Source: Bugula neritina (Eukaryota; Bryozoa; Gymnolaemata; Cheilostomatida; Bugulidae). Taken from it: a DNA stretch of 64,000 nucleotides. Below, one piece after another: positions 22,668 to 32,826 of this stretch. A program made the position numbers and the translations under genes. Numbering within the stretch: position 1 is the stretch's first letter; each line of letters opens with the position of its first letter. The notes beneath the pieces were generated by a model, which searched no databases, was not told the origin of the DNA, and saw only the letters and a program-made list of their open reading frames with translations. The stretch spans positions 15,805,498-15,869,497 of the forward strand of contig OZ037767.1 of the NCBI GenBank assembly GCA_964035545.1, written 5' to 3'.

Positions 22668-25600
22668 CGGGGGGGGCTTTTCCCACTCCGCCGGGGCTAG
22701 CCCAATACGGTTTCAAGCGAGACTCATTCTGGATAGACACCTGTCCTGAGCGCTCGATCTTGTACGTATGATTGGGCATAGCCTCGACGACCACGTAGGG
22801 GCCTACGAACTTAGGCTTCAGCTTATCAGCCTGTCCGCGGCGCCTACGGTAATTGACCATCCACACCTTATCTCCTCTTTGATAGAGGGGTGGTTCATCG
22901 GAATCTTCGTGCCGCACCTTCCACTGCTGTTGACGCAGTATCTCGTGTGCGGCCTTCATCCGTTCCACTAGTTCACTGGCATACTCGTGGACTGAGTTAT
23001 CCTGCTCTGGAACGTGATAGGTGAGATGGTCAGGGACACGAGTCTCTCTCCCGAGCATCAAGAGGTTTGGGGTCTCACCAGTACTGGTGTGTGGGGTGCT
23101 ACGGTATGCACGCATGACTTGCGGCAACACCGTATCCCATTCCTCTTGACCTCGTCCAAGGAGGAGACTCCGGAGCGCATCACCTAGCATCCGGTTGTTG
23201 CGCTCCACCACCCCGTTACCTTGAGGGTGGTAGGGGGTGGTCCTGCTCTGATTTACTCCCCAGAGGTGGCAAAGGTCACTCATCAGTTGAGACTGGAATT
23301 GAGCGCCTTGATCAGAGTGTATCTGTTCGGGAAGCCCAAAATAACAGAATACATGTTGGTCTAGTGCCCTGGCCACTGTTGGGGCTGATGCATCTGGGAT
23401 AGCCAGAGCATCCGCCCACCTAGTAAAGTGGTCGGTTAGTACTAGGATCCAATTATTGCCTCTGGGGGTCAGGGGCATGGGTCCGACCAGGTCTACAGCG
23501 ACTACTTGCCAGGGCCTACCAGCATATAGCCTCCGCCGTCCTGCTTCACCAGGGGGGCGGCTATGCTTACTGGCCTGGCAGATCTCACACTGTTTGACTC
23601 TGAGCCGGACGTCACGCTCCATCTGCGGCCAATACCACCGGAGTCGTAATTTGGATATCACTCGCTTGACCCCTGCGTGGGCCTGCTTGTGAGTATCCCA
23701 AATCAACTCACGGCGGATGGCTGTGGGGCAGACTACCCTCTTCCTTTCCGGGTGTCTGCCGCTGGCAGCTAGAGAGATGGTTAGCAACCCATCCTGCCCG
23801 ATCCGCAGCGAGTCCCAACGCTGACAGTATAGCCGGAACTCGGCGCATCCCTGTCGTATGCGTTCCTCGCTGGGTCGTCGCCCTTCCCTTTTGGCCCGGT
23901 AGATGTCTGCCACGACTCCAGGCAGCTCTTCTTGGAGCTTCTTCAGCTCTCGAACATTACCGGCCAGTACAGGGTTGGCGCGGAGGTTTTGTACATCCTC
24001 CGGGGACTCATCAACTCTTTGCCTGAGTTGACCTTGATCCCAGTCAAACGGTGCTCCGTGATGAGCCAGCGTCTCCAACTCGCATCGTGGGGGACCTCCG
24101 TCCCTCCTCTCGATGTTGAGACACTGTTTGCAACCTCCGTCAGGTCGGCGACTCAACCCATCCGCATTGCTGTGTCTCTTGCCCGGTCGGTGTTCGATCC
24201 GGTACGAGAATTCAGCTAGGATTTCGAGCCACCGGGCGACCTGACTAGAGGGCTCTGCTCTCCTGCACAACCAGATCAGCGAGGCATGATCCGTACGCAG
24301 CCGGAACTTCCTGCCATATAGGTATGGTCTGAAGTGCTTCACTGACTTGATTACTGCCAGCAGCTCCTTGCGGGTAGTGCAGTAATTTCGTTCAGCGGGA
24401 GAGAGAGACTTGCTGTAGTAGGCTACTACTACTTCTCGGCCTTCCTGCACTTGTGACAGCACAGCGCCAACATTCTGGTCACTGGCGTCCGTGTCTAGGA
24501 TGTACTCCAGAGTGGGGTCTGGGTAGGCCAAGATGGGCGCCGTTAGGAGGCAGCCCTTGAGGCGGTCGAACGCTTCTTGTTCGACTAGAGTCCACTGCCA
24601 CGTCACTCCCTTTGCGGTAAGCCGGTTTAACGGCTGGGCTATGCCCGCAAAGTCTGGTATGTATTGCCTGTAATACCCTACCAGCCCCAAGAAAGCCCGG
24701 AGTCCGGTCAAGTATTGAGGGGTGACCCAGTCTTCTACTGCCCGTACCTTTTCGGGATCCGTTGCCACGCCGTTTCGACCGACAACGTGCCCCAGGTACT
24801 TGACCTCCGGCTGCAACAGAGCGCACTTGGAAGGTTTGAGCTTAAGACCGGCACCTCGGAGTCTCTCGAAAACCTCCTGCAGACGACTGACATGTGTCTC
24901 GAAGTCTGGAGAGATTACGATGACATCATCGAGGTAGACCAGCAGTGTCTTCCAATGGAGTCCGCTAAGGACTTGTTCCATCAGCCTCTGGAAGGTGGCT
25001 GGGGCGGAGGTTAACCCGAAGGGCAGCACCTTCCACTTCCACAAACCGTCCCGTGTAATAAACGCCGCTTTCTCTTGGGCGTCGGGACTCAGAGGAACCT
25101 GCCAATAGCCGCTTAGCAAGTCTAACGTACTGAAGTACTTGCTGCCGGCTAGGGCGTCCAATGACTCGTCAATACGAGGTAGAGGGTAGGCGTCCTGTAT
25201 GGTTACGCTATTGAGTTTGCGGTAGTCCACACAGAACCGCCAACTGCCGTCTTTCTTCCGGACCAGTACGACTGGCGAGCTCCACGCACTATGGGCGGGC
25301 TCTATCAGTCCCCGGTCCAGAAGATCCCGTACTTGTCGGCTAACCTCCTTCTCTTTCTCCGGCCCCAGCCTGCGCGTGGGCTGCCGGACAGGGACTGTCC
25401 CTGCAGTCAGCGGTATTTCGTGTCTGACAATTCTTGTCAGTCCCACGTCATTCTCCCCGCTGCTGAACACATCACCGTAGTCGCGTAGTAACTTGGCCAT
25501 AGCTTGGCGTTCTCTGTTACTCGCGCAGCCGCCACTGGCTGTTTCGTATAACTCCCGGAGATGTGTCGGGACTGCCCCTCGTCCCTGAATAGGGTGTCGA

Positions 25601-26004
25601 GGGGGTGCCTCCGTCGCGTCACCCAGCGACGGGCCCACGTCCTCTTCCTGGACGGAATGGAACCGGCCCAGCATTGACCCAGCCGGGAGCTCAATGGGCT
25701 CCGTAAAGGGGTTGACGCACTGCACTAAGACCTCCCCTCGCTCAGTTAGTCGGTTTAAACTACTGGCGAGTTGGATCTTTTCGTGCGCGCTTTCAACGAC
25801 CCCGAGCCTGGCTATCCGGTTGCTGTTCACTCGGCAGTGGATAGTAGCTCTGGAGCGTCCGGGTACGGTGCAGTTCCGAACTACCTGAACACCGCCCACC
25901 AGAGGACGCCCAAACTTATCCACACAGGCGAGTTCTCGCCCGCCCATCAGCACCACCGACTTACTAAAATCTATTCGGCACTGGTGTTGCTTCAAGAAGG
26001 GCAT
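22612..26004 (-). CDS. pol: Pol of element 1: RT, RNase H, integrase (gypsy family)
   Basis: 1130 codons open from the end of the protease. Residues counted from the first Met: RT about 215-410 with YLDD at 357-360; RNase H starting ILDTDASDQ near 502, with the downstream E of RKELLA near 548; the tether HRPGKRHSNADGLSRRP near 605-621; an integrase HHCC zinc domain (H772, H776, C806, C809); a DDE core with D838, D898 and E934 (VDLVGPMP, HSDQGAQF, NGVVERNNR); and a GPY/F module KFVGPYVV near 1060. All catalytic residues are present. The block from about 25431 to 22260 is nearly identical to element 2. The frame then ends early through the C8 run. The upstream protease part is broken. Confidence 0.95.
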   Translation of the reverse strand: MPFLKQHQCRIDFSKSVVLMGGRELACVDKFGRPLVGGVQVVRNCTVPGRSRATIHCRVNSNRIARLGVVESAHEKIQLASSLNRLTERGEVLVQCVNPFTEPIELPAGSMLGRFHSVQEEDVGPSLGDATEAPPRHPIQGRGAVPTHLRELYETASGGCASNRERQAMAKLLRDYGDVFSSGENDVGLTRIVRHEIPLTAGTVPVRQPTRRLGPEKEKEVSRQVRDLLDRGLIEPAHSAWSSPVVLVRKKDGSWRFCVDYRKLNSVTIQDAYPLPRIDESLDALAGSKYFSTLDLLSGYWQVPLSPDAQEKAAFITRDGLWKWKVLPFGLTSAPATFQRLMEQVLSGLHWKTLLVYLDDVIVISPDFETHVSRLQEVFERLRGAGLKLKPSKCALLQPEVKYLGHVVGRNGVATDPEKVRAVEDWVTPQYLTGLRAFLGLVGYYRQYIPDFAGIAQPLNRLTAKGVTWQWTLVEQEAFDRLKGCLLTAPILAYPDPTLEYILDTDASDQNVGAVLSQVQEGREVVVAYYSKSLSPAERNYCTTRKELLAVIKSVKHFRPYLYGRKFRLRTDHASLIWLCRRAEPSSQVARWLEILAEFSYRIEHRPGKRHSNADGLSRRPDGGCKQCLNIERRDGGPPRCELETLAHHGAPFDWDQGQLRQRVDESPEDVQNLRANPVLAGNVRELKKLQEELPGVVADIYRAKREGRRPSEERIRQGCAEFRLYCQRWDSLRIGQDGLLTISLAASGRHPERKRVVCPTAIRRELIWDTHKQAHAGVKRVISKLRLRWYWPQMERDVRLRVKQCEICQASKHSRPPGEAGRRRLYAGRPWQVVAVDLVGPMPLTPRGNNWILVLTDHFTRWADALAIPDASAPTVARALDQHVFCYFGLPEQIHSDQGAQFQSQLMSDLCHLWGVNQSRTTPYHPQGNGVVERNNRMLGDALRSLLLGRGQEEWDTVLPQVMRAYRSTPHTSTGETPNLLMLGRETRVPDHLTYHVPEQDNSVHEYASELVERMKAAHEILRQQQWKVRHEDSDEPPLYQRGDKVWMVNYRRRRGQADKLKPKFVGPYVVVEAMPNHTYKIERSGQVSIQNESRLKPYWASPGGVGKAPPVVRAQEADNDARATAAWT

Positions 26005-26602
26005 GCCGAGGATAGCATCTTCCTCCAGTTGACCTATGATAAAGGTCTCCTGTACAGCCTGATCTCGGACACGCCCAGGGAGCTCGATAATACCATAAAA
26101 GGGGATACATGACCCGTCTGCCAGGGTGCCATGTTCTCCAGTATACGGTCGTACTCAATCCCTGTCCCGGCGGGGCAGTGCCTCAAAGACTCTACGGCTG
26201 AGAAGGTTGGTAGTACAACCGGAGTCGAGCAGGAAAGTGACGGCGTTGCCGGCCACCTTTCCGGGTAGGAAATAGCTCTCTCCATGTGGTTGTACTTTCA
26301 CCCCCCCCCCGCATGTGCTGTCCTGGTTTGACAGGACGGCGGGGGTTTCACCCGTGGTTTACGGGGCTTCCGGCGGCGAGGTTGGTGCCGGCGGGGTCTG
26401 GGCCTCTCCACTGGGCCTTCTGGCTCCATTTCAGTGGCGGGCTCCTCCTCCCGAGGTAACCGGTGAAACCGGTTAGCGAGTGGCAGGGAAAAGGTACTGG
26501 GCCGTTGTGCGGGCCTACTAGTCCTGCGTGGTACCTGCCACTCGGGTAGAATGTTCCGCCGTGTCCGTACGGACAGACGACGGCGTGTTCCACCATACTC
26601 CT
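26005..26602 (-). pseudogene. Broken pol N-terminus and protease of element 1
   Basis: Translated on the - strand this is a basic, Pro-rich leader followed by an aspartic protease with the active-site block FLLDSGCTTNLLS and, later, HGTLADGS and EEDAILGMPFL. It is interrupted twice: a run of 10 G/C at 26301-26310 changes the frame, and a TGA follows the DRD residues near 26150. Element 2 has an intact version (DSG at residues 162-164). As written, this copy cannot make a complete protease. Either change in the homopolymer could be a sequencing artefact; the TGA is less easily dismissed. Confidence 0.75.
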
Positions 26603-27473
26603 TTAGTTGCGGCCCGCGGGGAGGGAGAGTGTCCGCGGGCCGTGACAGTTTAACGCCCCCTGGTATTGGGGTCGTCCTTTCTGTCCCTGGTCCTGATCAG
26701 CGCTACTCCAGCCTTGCCCCACAGGTGTTGGGGGCATCCGCAAGGCCTGACCGGGGCCAGCACCGGCCAGAATGGTTACCAATTGTCCCAGCATCTCTAC
26801 CATCTCTACGGTCCACTTCGGCTTCCAGTGAGAGGGCTTCGGAGCCTGTCGTAGCCCGAGCAGCGCTGACTCCAACTACTGGTGGGTTCCGTTGTGCTCG
26901 ATGCATTTGGGTAGCCAACAGGTAAGCTTCTCCAGCCTTCAGGGCATCCTCTATTCTGGTTATCCCTTTAGCTCGTAGGTGATGGTCTAGGCCCAGGTCG
27001 TTTAGGGACTGGACAAAGGCGTCATAGGTGTAACGCTCTTGGTGTTGTGCTGGCAGATCGCTATATGCAATATGCGCCAGCTTCTTCACCGTCGCGGCAT
27101 GTTCTTGCAGCGAGGTCCGCGGGGTGCGGCACAATCTCTTCAGCTTGGTCCTAGCGTCTATGACGGAGGTGCCAAAACGGGCCCGCAGCGCAGCCAGTAT
27201 GCCGTCTACGTCCGTTCCCACTCCGTACGGCTTGGCTTGCTCCGTCACCGCTCTCCGCAATTGAATGAGGGCCACTCTATGCGGCCATTGAGCAACTTCC
27301 ATTACCTCTCTAAATTCTTGTATAAATTGTTCGACATCTTCCGACCCAGTAAAGGTGGGAGCTTTCAAGCAATGTCTATAAGCTTCTTCTCCTTCATGAT
27401 TCACAGGATTAACAGCATTTCTACGCTCACCTTCTACTGGGGGTGGTTGCATTCTAGCGTTTTCAGTCTCCAT
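26603..27473 (-). pseudogene. gag: Gag of element 1, frameshifted and lacking its zinc knuckle
   Basis: Starts at ATG 27471-27473 (METENARMQPPPVEG). The capsid-like part (APTFTGSEDVEQFIQEF, VAQWPHRVALIQLRRA, AKPYG, LRARFG, EHAATVKKLAHIAYSDLP, EDALKAGEAYLLATQMH) aligns throughout with element 2. After about 26830 the frame shifts: the original frame ends at 26703 in TCGARLE, while the true tail lies in another frame (ending SLPAGRN at 26603). The CCHC knuckle seen in element 2 is not recoverable here. The tail runs through the frameshift heptamer. Confidence 0.8.
26610..26654 (-). promoter_or_regulatory. Probable -1 ribosomal frameshift signal, element 1
   Basis: The heptamer GTTAAAC (26648-26654 on the - strand) is read as G-TTA-AAC in the frame of the gag tail. 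It is followed after 5 nt by a perfect 10-bp hairpin with 13-nt loop (arms 26633-26642 and 26610-26619). A -1 slip leads into the frame that holds the basic pol leader. The same heptamer, 5-nt spacing and hairpin, in different surrounding sequence, occur in element 2. Confidence 0.7.
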
Positions 27474-27487
27474 CTTTGATATACACT

Positions 27488-27502
27488 ATCCCACCGCTGC
27501 CA
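27488..27502 (-). other. Primer binding site, element 1 (tRNA-Leu-like)
   Basis: TGGCAGCGGTGGGAT on the - strand, 4 nt after the 5' LTR. It is complementary to a tRNA 3' end ...ATCCCACCGCTGCCA, which matches my memory of animal tRNA-Leu(AAG). The same 15 bases occur in element 2. Confidence 0.7.
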
Positions 27503-27506
27503 CCAC

Positions 27507-27811
27507 TGTTATAGTTTTCAGATTTAGGGTTGATGTGCCACCAAGAGAGTCTATTTAACACTAGAGAAACTTCACCAGTTAAGTCGAGTAGATATCGTTA
27601 TATTTAATACAAGAATACATAATAAAAATCCAATGTACAACAGTAATGATACGCACGTCTATTTAGTTTACAGCACTATCCTCAACTGAGCTAGTAGCGC
27701 GAAGCGGCTACTATTACTAATAAAACAGCTTAGCTAATTGGCTAATACATTGTTCCGGGTCAATACACAACCTCGCGTATTGTGTTGCTGGTAGCTCCAC
27801 GAGCCACCACA
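27507..27811 (-). repeat. 5' LTR of element 1
   Basis: 305 bp. It carries promoter and poly(A) functions by analogy; I did not map them. It differs from the other LTR by one base. Confidence 0.95.
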
Positions 27812-30800
27812 ATATCTAGTCATTAATTTCTTGCAATAAATCTATTTCACTATTGAGAAGAACAAAATTAGCTAGTAAACACTGTAATAGAGTCAAGGCA
27901 CTTTGGCAGTGCTAGTTTAAAATAAACCTGGGATAGTCGAATAGCAGAAGTACTTTTTGATGCATAATATAATTATGTACAGCTTAAGATTTTGCAATAC
28001 TGTGTTTTCAGTGCGATATTAATTTCAATAGCTACATTAAAATAATGTACAATTCTAGCAAGTGATGCAAAATCTTCTAAAATGCTATGACTGTAGCAGT
28101 TTGCTACTAGTCTCAAGTAACAAACCAAATAGCCTTTCTTTGTGCCATCATCCAAATGCCAAACAAATAACTCATTCACTCTGTAACAACAAGGTGGTCT
28201 CCCAAGTAGATTGTTAGACATTTCAGGCATTAATAACCAAAAGCTTTTCACTTTGGCATAATTGTATAGTTACCCAGCTAAATAAATAATGTATTCATGG
28301 TATTGTAATTCCAAGCCATGCATTTATCTGTGAATGCAGCTAAGTATTTAATACGGCCATATATTTATGTACTATGTAGCAATGCCTAATGTAGCTGTCA
28401 AGCTTCTACTTATACTCATTTTACTGATGCTTTACTTCTGATTACATGATTACAAACATAGCAGTTCAAACAAAACTATTTTAGATAGGAATAAAAATAA
28501 TGCTCCTAGCAAATGTTGTAAAACTATTTTCCAAAAACATAAACTTTGCAAAAAAACTTTTCAGAAAGTTATAATGCATTTATCATATTATTGTTTCATT
28601 TAAAAGTTATAATGATAGAATATTATACTTGAAACACACTCAAATTTTTAGATTCTTGTAATATTGTTAAGCAAGAGTTAACAGTAAGATTGGCTGTAGA
28701 GTAGAATGTTTAGCTGTTTGTACTGAAGCTAACAAGTAACTGGCATTAAAAAGAGATGTAGATAAAAAGTGACAGAATAACAACTGGCTTGTATATTGGT
28801 AGTGCAAAAAGCTGTATATAACAGTTTAAACAAATACCCATTAGAATAAATGGTAACCCAGTACTTAAAATGTGGTATGTCATAATACATATTTGTGGTG
28901 TATTGACTAGGCTAGATCAACACATAGCACTACATAATTGCTTTAGTATTTACAATTAGTTTGTGGTCTGGTGGGATTTGTTGATAGCCATTGTCTTTAT
29001 TAACATAACAGTTTCATAAAATTAGCAGTTTTCCTTATTCACCTAGTTAATTTTTAAGATTTATGTACAATATTTACATATTAGGATATAAAAATATCTT
29101 CAACCAGTGAATATCAAAATAATGATTAAAGACATATTTTACGTCATATTTTTGTGGCAATCTAAATAATAAGCTGGTCTAAATTGTACTTGTGCAAACA
29201 GAACCAGCTCATGAATATATGTTGTCTTTTTTTAACTTGACAGTTAATCTAATATGGATGTGTATTTTATACTTGCTTTTGTGTTTAAGGTGATAAAATT
29301 GCACTGCAGGTAGAGTTGAAATTAAACATGATCTATTCATTGCTAAAGTATTACAGCTATGAATAATATATATGTGATTACCTGAGTGATATCACAATCT
29401 TCACTTGCTAAGTCAGTTTAAATACAGGAAAAAAAAATTAATCTGGGGAAAGATTATATATGAGAAGCTGTTTTTGTAATAATTTCCTGCTCTAGGGTGA
29501 TTTAGAAGAATTGTTTTAATGCAAAACTTTTGCATACATGAGTTGAATAAAATCATTGAGAGTTTTATGAAGGTCTATTTGTGTATAGGTAGCCCTAATG
29601 CATGTCACAACTCAAGTTTTTAGATTTTATGTAATTTGTGGTGCAAAGTTGCAAATAAAAACCTTATTTTAATAATACTTAGACATATGCAAGTAATAAA
29701 GATAATGAAAAAAATGCTATAGTTGCTAATTAGCTAATATTACTTGCATATGATGCAAATATTTGTATGCATGCATGTTTAGTTTATTAGCATTGGTTAG
29801 ATATAATTGAATATATAGATTTGATGTGGAAATTGAAGAAAATCAATATGTTGTGTTCTATATACAACAACAGTTTTTACATTGGTTTGTTAATTACTTC
29901 ATAAATCATTTATTACTTCATGCAATATTTGTTCCTGCAACTTTGCAGAGTGGCAAAATGCATTTCAAAGACATATATTAAGTGATTTTAATTATACTAG
30001 AATTTTCAAACCAAGAATTTTTGGGGAGTTTTCTTCTTCCTCAGACATATGTGGCAATTGAACACATAATAAGTTGTAGGCCACAACTCCTTTATACAAC
30101 CTTGCAAGAAATTATGCAGCCATTTAAATAGAAAAGGAATTATTGAATTTATTTATTCAACATTATTAGTATTTTATAAATATTTGTTGCATTTAATTAA
30201 TGAGCATAAAATTTGTTTTACAAATACTGTAATTAACAGCATGGTAAAATATATTATATATACTGGTATATATTTTGTATTGTATTAGATTTAGGCTACA
30301 TTGCTAATTAAAATGAGTTAATGGCTAAGTTTAAATATCTTCGACTTATAGATAACATTTTTATGTGCTATAAAAATTTAACTCGTTTGTTACGGCATTT
30401 CTCCATGCATAAAAGCAAAACTTACTGCAAGAAATCCTTAGCTAGAAAGATAAATAATAATTTACTCTAATTACATCAAAAGCTAATATCAGCAAGCATT
30501 CTATAAATAATGGGAATTTACCTAGCGTAGTTTTTCTTAAACTAGCTAAGCTTGCTTGGTACTTTAATAAGTTTATTGGCATAGTGTATTATTTTATACT
30601 TATATATTTTTAAGACTTTAAGGAAAATGATGTTTTAGCTGCGTTATTCCTAATGCAAGCCTTATAAATTTACAATATATACTAAAATATTATATTTGTA
30701 ATTAGAAAGAAAGCAAATTACTTTCATAAACTTATAATTATCGCATTCTGTTATTGTTAATGCTTGAATAACAAATTGAACACGGCATATGCTTCCCTAA

Positions 30801-32243
30801 CCAGATGCTTTTAAACGGATTAAAAATAATTTGTCAATTTCTAATTATGAGGAACAAACTCCTCGGTAGTTTCTACATTTGCGCATGACTTTATCAAGAT
30901 AGGCTTGCTTTTGTGTCAACCTGTAGCCAGTGCAACTATACTTTATGTAACGAGTAAAACAGACTCATTTCAAAGTACACAGTCTAAAGGGTAGGAATTA
31001 CTACAGAGAAAAGTGCCGGTTAAAAGTTAATTATAATTGGAAATAAGGTGAAATATCAGTCAGAAATTAAAAAGTGTCAACTAAAAAGGTGTATTGTTAT
31101 TTCTTTTTGGCTTAATGAAAATGTTTTTTGAGGAAGAAGTACGAGAAACATTTAGGAGGGGTTCATATCCACCACTGGCGACTACCTGTTTATTGATGAA
31201 GAACTATCCAATGATAGTACAGTATTATGGTCTTTTGCCTTATAATTGGCTTTGATTTTTTTATGTCTAATTACGAGATACTAAACAGATGCAAAGTATG
31301 TTGTGCATAGGCAGTTTTTTTATGTCTCTAAACAACATTCTAGGAAAATATATACTGTGATTTCCAGTCAGAAATTCAATTTGGCAGCATTGAAATTTAT
31401 CCAATAAGTTGCATTGCATTATTAAAGTCACTCGTAAAAATTATTGTACTGTGATAACTTAATCGGCCGAGTTCAAAATAACAATCAAAAGGACTAATAA
31501 CTCTTTGTAAACATCATTATTTAGTTATGACTTGAGCGACTGTAGATGACATTCCAGTAGGTTTATAATTATATTGTCAACGCTTTCTCAATTATCCCTT
31601 TTATGCTGTCAGCTTTATTAATTCAGGATGTTTTCAAAAGTAGTTAAATAGCAACTTTTTTCTATAATATTATAGTAACATTCTCTGATTCTCTGATGAC
31701 AAGTCTATGATCTGAACTGCGAAATTTTATGGTTACACAGTTTGTGAATTAAAATTGCATGGCAGAAACAAATATATAACAACTTTTAGAATATATGCTT
31801 GCCCATTATTACTGGTCTTATATAATTATTACTGATCTTATAAATCGGGACCTATTAAACTCCTCCTTTGTAACTAGTCCTATATAATACCGGTCTTCTT
31901 AAAATAAGCTGGTCCAATAATACTGATCCTATAATATACTGACCCTATATTACCTACAATAGGCCTATAGTAAGCTGGTCCTATATAATATAATAAAATG
32001 GGCCTATATAATACTAGTCCTACAGTGTTGGTGCTACAATACTGGTCTTATAATAAGCTGGTCCAATAGTATTGGTTCTATTAAAATGGCTCCATAACAT
32101 TGGTCCTATCATTCAAAATATATTTATAAAAATAATGTTTATATATTATATATAGCTGAACAATCAGTATATCATAGTTTATTATACATAGAAACAATCA
32201 CAATTAATTTGAAGGACAACTGTTTATAAACCAATCACATTAC
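27812..32243. other. Gene-poor AT-rich interval
   Basis: No recognised gene. A 92-codon frame on the - strand at 27973-28251 (VNELFVWHLDDGTKKGYLVC...) has a protein-like composition but no ATG start (it opens with GTG), no known match and no partner exon, so I only note it. The rest holds no structure I can name until the tandem repeat at 31801. Confidence 0.4.
31801..32113. repeat. Degenerate tandem repeat, ATACTGGTCCTATA-like
   Basis: About twenty diverged units of 12-16 bp built on ATAATACTGGTCCTATAAT. It lies just downstream of WSC gene A. Confidence 0.75.
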
Positions 32244-32826
32244 CTGGGAAAGTCTTGTAAATACTGTTCCTCCATGTTCCACCACACATTTGACTACTGT
32301 TCCCTCTGCATGCTCTACGACACTCAGTTTCCCCTACTTCACCATATTTGCTGTATTCAACACCACAGTAACACTGGTCAGTAGATTGTACTCCTGCATA
32401 TGGCTGCCCTGAAATTAGTAATTTGCTAATTGATCTTTATAAATATAACAACACGATAAATCACAAAACACAATTTTTTTGTAGTTCAGCTACAATTGGC
32501 AGATTCAAGCTTATATTCCTTTGTCGTGTTAAAATGGAAGAATACTGAAATCGATGAAAATTAAAAATAAACGTTTTCAAAGAATCAACATAATTATCGG
32601 GTATAGTAGGTTCTTACACAATATTTTTGGTATACTGCAGTTATTTTTGAAAACAGTTATAAAAATATTCACTTCGTATAGTGCAGTAGCCAATACAAAG
32701 CTCTACGGTCATCAAACGAGTTGAAAATGCTATGGGTAACGCTCTGTTCCTAGAGTCCTTGTAACAACCAATCAGCTGGTTGAGAGTGTACACCAGATGC
32801 CAACACAGCCAGAGTTGCAGAAGCAC
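32244..32826 (-). CDS. WSC-domain secreted protein, gene A (two exons seen)
   Basis: Exon 1 is 32826-32673: ATG, hydrophobic signal peptide (MLLQLWLCWHLVYTLNQ), then the first half of a WSC domain (IGCYKDSRNRALP, LCIGYC). Donor GTGAAT, phase 1. Intron 264 nt. Exon 2 is 32408-32244 (165 nt): QPYAGVQSTDQCYCG, the Cys pair CRRACRGNSSQMCGG, then WRNSIYK, with donor GTAATG, phase 1. The WSC domain is a cysteine-rich, probably carbohydrate-binding extracellular module. Exon sizes and phases match genes B and C. No downstream exon could be found; reading through the donor gives a stop after six residues, so it may be a one-domain secreted protein or incomplete. Confidence 0.75.

Larger units (their letters stand above)
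20366..27811 (-). mobile_element. Ty3/gypsy LTR retrotransposon, element 1 (complete, defective gag/PR)
   Basis: 7446 bp, transcribed right to left. Two 305-bp LTRs begin TGTGGTGG and end TATAACA on the coding strand, flanked by a 4-bp ATAT duplication (20362-20365 and 27812-27815). Order on the - strand: 5' LTR, primer site, gag, pol, pol C-terminal extension, zinc-finger ORF, polypurine tract, 3' LTR. The LTRs differ at one base (G/A, 20631 versus 27772), so the insertion is recent. Even so, gag is frameshifted, the protease has a stop codon, and two homopolymer runs shift the pol frame. Confidence 0.95.

Noticed and set aside
22222-22749. 175-codon frame on the + strand opposite pol, also seen at 39572-40078
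   Set aside because: It is a shadow frame of the GC-rich pol extension. It repeats only because the pol block is repeated.
24479-24826. 115-codon frame within RT, - strand, alternative frame
   Set aside because: Overlaps the conserved RT core in another frame; conserved only through pol.
27973-28251. 92-codon - strand frame beside element 1
   Set aside because: Starts with GTG, with no recognised motif and no consistent splice partners. Composition alone is not enough.
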